Part shown: positions 42,126 to 44,306 of the stretch, one piece after another
Numbering within the stretch: the stretch's first letter is position 1
Layout of the letters: each line of letters starts with the position of its first letter
Source: Merdimonas sp963929015
Lineage (GTDB): Bacteria; Bacillota; Clostridia; Lachnospirales; Lachnospiraceae
DNA: 44,306 nucleotides
Reading direction: 5' to 3'
Assembly (NCBI RefSeq): GCF_963929015.1
Contig: NZ_CAWVHE010000015.1
Span: forward strand, 1-44,306
Program-made: the position numbers and the translations under genes
Notes under the pieces: model-generated
Database searches by the model: none
Seen by the model: the letters and a program-made list of their open reading frames with translations, nothing else
Told to the model about the DNA's origin: nothing

Positions 42126-43954
42126 AGCAGGTGAATGTGAAAAAGCTGGTGCTGCTGAACCTGCCCTACTTCCTGCTGGGCCTGTTTGCCACCAACCTGG
42201 GCGAAGCCTGGCGGCTGGCGACCGGCGCGGATGCCTCGGCCAAGATGCTCTCGTTCTTCTCCACCCTGCCGGTGGCGCTGGCGAGCTGGGTGGCCCAGCC
42301 TGCACCCGCTGGATTTTCTGGTGGGGCTTTGCTGCGGCGCTGGCTTGCGGCTGGCGGTGTACCTGAAAGGCAAGAACGCCAAGAAGTTACCGCCACAACG
42401 TGGAGTATGGTTCGGCCCGTTGGGGCACCCATGAGGATATTGCCCCCTACATCGACCCGGTGTTCCAGAATAACGTCATTCTGACCCAAACCGAGCGCCT
42501 TACCATGTCCAGCCGCCCCAAGAAACCCCAAGTATGCCCGCAACAAGAACGTGCTGGTCATCGGCGGCAGCGGCTCCGGCAAGACCCGCTTCTGGCTCAA
42601 GCCCAATCTGATGCAGATGCACAGCTCCTACGTCGTTACCGATCCCAAGGGCACCATCCTGGTGGAGTGCGGCAAAATGCTCCAGCGGGGTGCGCCCAAG
42701 CTGGGCAAGGACGGCAAGCCGGTGAAGGACAAACACGGCAAAATCGTGTATGAGCCATACCAGATCAAGGTGCTGAACACCATCAACTTCAAGAAGTCGA
42801 TGCACTATAACCCCTTCAGCTATATCCATAGCGAAAAGGACATCTTGAAGCTGGTGACAACGCTGATCGCCAACACCAAGGGCGAGGGCAAGGCCGGGGA
42901 TGATTTCTGGGTCAAGGCAGAGACGCTTTTGTACTGCGCGCTGATCGGCTACATCCACTACGAAGCCCCGGTGGAGGAACAGAACTTTTCCACCCTCATC
43001 GAGATGATCAACAGCATGGAGGTCCGGAGGACGATGAGGAGTTCAAAAACGCCGTGGACCTGATGTTCGATGAGCTGAAAGAGCGGGAACCCAACCACTT
43101 CGCGGTGCGGCAATATGTCAAATATAAATTGGCCGCGGGCAAAACCGCTAAGTCGATTTTGGTGAGCTGCGGTGCCCGGCTGGCGGTGTTCGACATTGCC
43201 GAGCTGCGGGAGGTCACGTCCTACGACGAGCTGGAGCTGGACACGCTGGGCGACCGGCGGACGGCGCTGTTTTTGATTATGAGTGACACGGACGATTCCT
43301 TTAATTTTTTAATCTCCATGTGTTACACCCAGCTATTCAACCTGCTCTGTGAAAAGGCCGACGATGTGTACGGCGGGCGGCTGCCGGTCCATGTGCGCTG
43401 CCTCATCGACGAGTGCGCCAACATCGGCCAGATCCCCAAGCTGGAAAAGCTGGTCGCCACCATCCGAAGCCGGGAGATTTCCGCCTGCCTGGTCTTGCAG
43501 GCACAGAGCCAGCTCAAGGCCATCTACAAGGACAACGCCGACACCATCATCGGAAATATGGATTCCTCCATTTTCCTAGGCGGCAAGGAGCCAACCACGC
43601 TCAAGGAGCTGGAGGCCGTGCTGGGCAAGGAGACCATCGACACCTACAACACCGGCGAGAGCCGGGGGGCGGGAGACTTCCCACTCGCTCAACTATCAAA
43701 AATTGGGCAAGGCGCTGATGAGCCAGGATGAGCTGGCCGTTATGGACGGCGGCAAGTGCATCCTCCAGCTGCGCGGGGTGCGGCCGTTTTTGTCGGATAA
43801 GTACGACATCACCCAGCACCCCAACTACAAGTACACCGCTGACGCCGACCCGAAGAACGCCTTTGACATCGAAGGCTACCTCAAGGCCCGGCTGAAGCTC
43901 AAACCCAACCAGGTCTGCGACGTGTATGAGATCGACGCCGCAGCTGGCGAATGA
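42122..43954 (+). pseudogene. VirD4/TraG coupling protein with five indels
   Basis: A type IV coupling protein of about 600 codons that feeds the relaxase-DNA complex to the secretion channel. Membrane N-terminus VKKLVLLNLPYFLLGLFATN, Walker A NVLVIGGSGSGKTRFWLKPN, Walker B HVRCLIDECANIGQIPKLEK and LQAQSQLKAIYKDNADTI. The frame changes at 42288-42290 (extra G), 42387-42388 (extra T), 42526-42529 (extra C), about 43025 (lost G) and 43664-43669 (extra G). Correcting each restores a complete protein. Either the gene is decaying or the assembly has homopolymer errors. Confidence 0.88.
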
Positions 43955-44061
43955 TGTTCCGCTGTGAAAGGAGGGGTCCTATCTACTCGCCACAACCGCC
44001 CCGAAGGGGCCATCGGCGTACAAAGCGGACGATCTCTATCAAAAAAATGAAAAAGGAGGAA

Positions 44062-44158
44062 GGCCGGAATCAAGCCCCCGGAAACCGGGCGGCGATCATC
44101 CGGCTTTTGTATGCCTATGAACCATGACTAAATCAAACTTTTCAAACTGATTCCGGCC
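44062..44158. repeat. Inverted repeat in the Maff2 leader
   Basis: GGCCGGAATCA (44062-44072) and TGATTCCGGCC (44148-44158) are perfect 11-bp inverted copies, with a CCCCCGG-AAA-CCGGGC hairpin inside. It ends 10 bases before the Maff2 start, so the leader RNA may fold over the ribosome site. Confidence 0.6.
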
Positions 44159-44168
44159 AACTTTATTT

Positions 44169-44306
44169 ATGGAATTTTTCAATCAGGCAATCACCGTTCT
44201 CCAGACCCTCGTTATCGCCCTCGGTGCCGGTCTCGGCGTATGGGGCGTCATCAACCTGCTGGAAGGTTACGGCAACGACAACCCCGGCGCGAAAAGCCAG
44301 GGCATG
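44169..44306 (+). CDS. Maff2-family small membrane protein (partial)
   Basis: The first 46 codons are in the window: MEFFNQAITVLQTLVIALGA, GLGVWGVINLLEGYGNDNPG. One hydrophobic segment plus this start is typical of Maff2 proteins found after VirD4 in Tn1549-type conjugative modules. It runs off the window. Probably part of the mating-channel gene set. Confidence 0.85.
   Translation, partial: MEFFNQAITVLQTLVIALGAGLGVWGVINLLEGYGNDNPGAKSQGM

Noticed and set aside
40968..42305. Leftward open frame of 445 codons across the Bro-N and PcfB genes
   Set aside because: High GC leaves the opposite strand open; it crosses two well-identified genes and reads as low-complexity sequence.
42122..43954. Programmed frameshifting in VirD4
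   Set aside because: Five shifts with no slippery-site or stem arrangement, four in one direction; programmed recoding would not need this many.
1..44306. CRISPR array, rRNA or tRNA genes
   Set aside because: No regularly spaced repeat-spacer series and no recognisable rRNA or tRNA sequence was found by reading; a dedicated scan was not possible.

Overview
The window looks like a patchwork of accessory DNA from a gut Clostridia genome, most likely Lachnospiraceae. The basis is protein style: YhgE/Pip, Tn4451-type TnpX/TnpV/TnpW proteins, a CTn-type ParA/ParB/PcfB/VirD4/Maff2 module, strong AGGAGG ribosome sites and moderate GC. Species cannot be named from this sequence. No rRNA, tRNA or CRISPR array was seen.

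Layout. 1-5800: a complete tyrosine recombinase, an XRE regulator with a helical-repeat tail, a LURP-one-like protein, a decayed C39-like protein, a DUF3795 protein and a MerR/TipAS stub. 5816-9851: a large YhgE/Pip membrane protein divergent from a TetR regulator, with a readable promoter and operator between them. 9895-11700: a wrecked integrative element, including an integrase fused in frame to what looks like the tail of a RepA-like ATPase, a hairpin-rich non-coding block and an operator array. 11979-14057: an IS91-like transposase coupled to a tyrosine recombinase. 14296-15620: an AT-rich XRE plus membrane-protein pair. 15768-18452: a complete IS66 element with 8-bp target duplications. 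18661-21083: an IS21 element (istA/istB). 21644-22566 and 36330-36701: the two halves of one IS110-family transposase.

The IS110 gene is split by a 13.77-kb Tn4451-family integrative mobilizable element (about 22563-36329). Its ends can be placed to the base: rejoining at a shared ATCTTT restores the IS110 frame, and matching inverted repeats sit at equal distance inside each TC/GA dinucleotide. The element carries a large serine recombinase, TnpW, TnpV, a VirE-type helicase, a CHC2 primase, a relaxase, an iteron-like repeat array and an oriT-like region.

The cargo at its left end is the most interesting part: a leftward operon of PqqD-like protein, 131-aa Cys-containing candidate precursor, radical SAM/SPASM maturase and HPr-kinase-like protein. 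It resembles a ribosomal peptide (RiPP) pathway. In front of it lies a 166-bp segment bounded by perfect 18-bp inverted repeats and holding a near-consensus promoter that now points away from the operon; a small serine recombinase gene starts 5 bp beyond. This has the architecture of a phase-variable (invertible) ON/OFF switch, read here in the OFF orientation. A UUCG-loop terminator between precursor and maturase could set their ratio. The last residue of the precursor is serine, which suggests a testable link to the kinase-like protein.

36827-44306: an integrase stub, then a GC-rich conjugative-element module (ParA, ParB, DUF6017 protein, Bro-N antirepressor, PcfB, VirD4/TraG, Maff2). The VirD4 gene holds five single-base indels, most in homopolymer runs, so sequencing error and decay are both possible.
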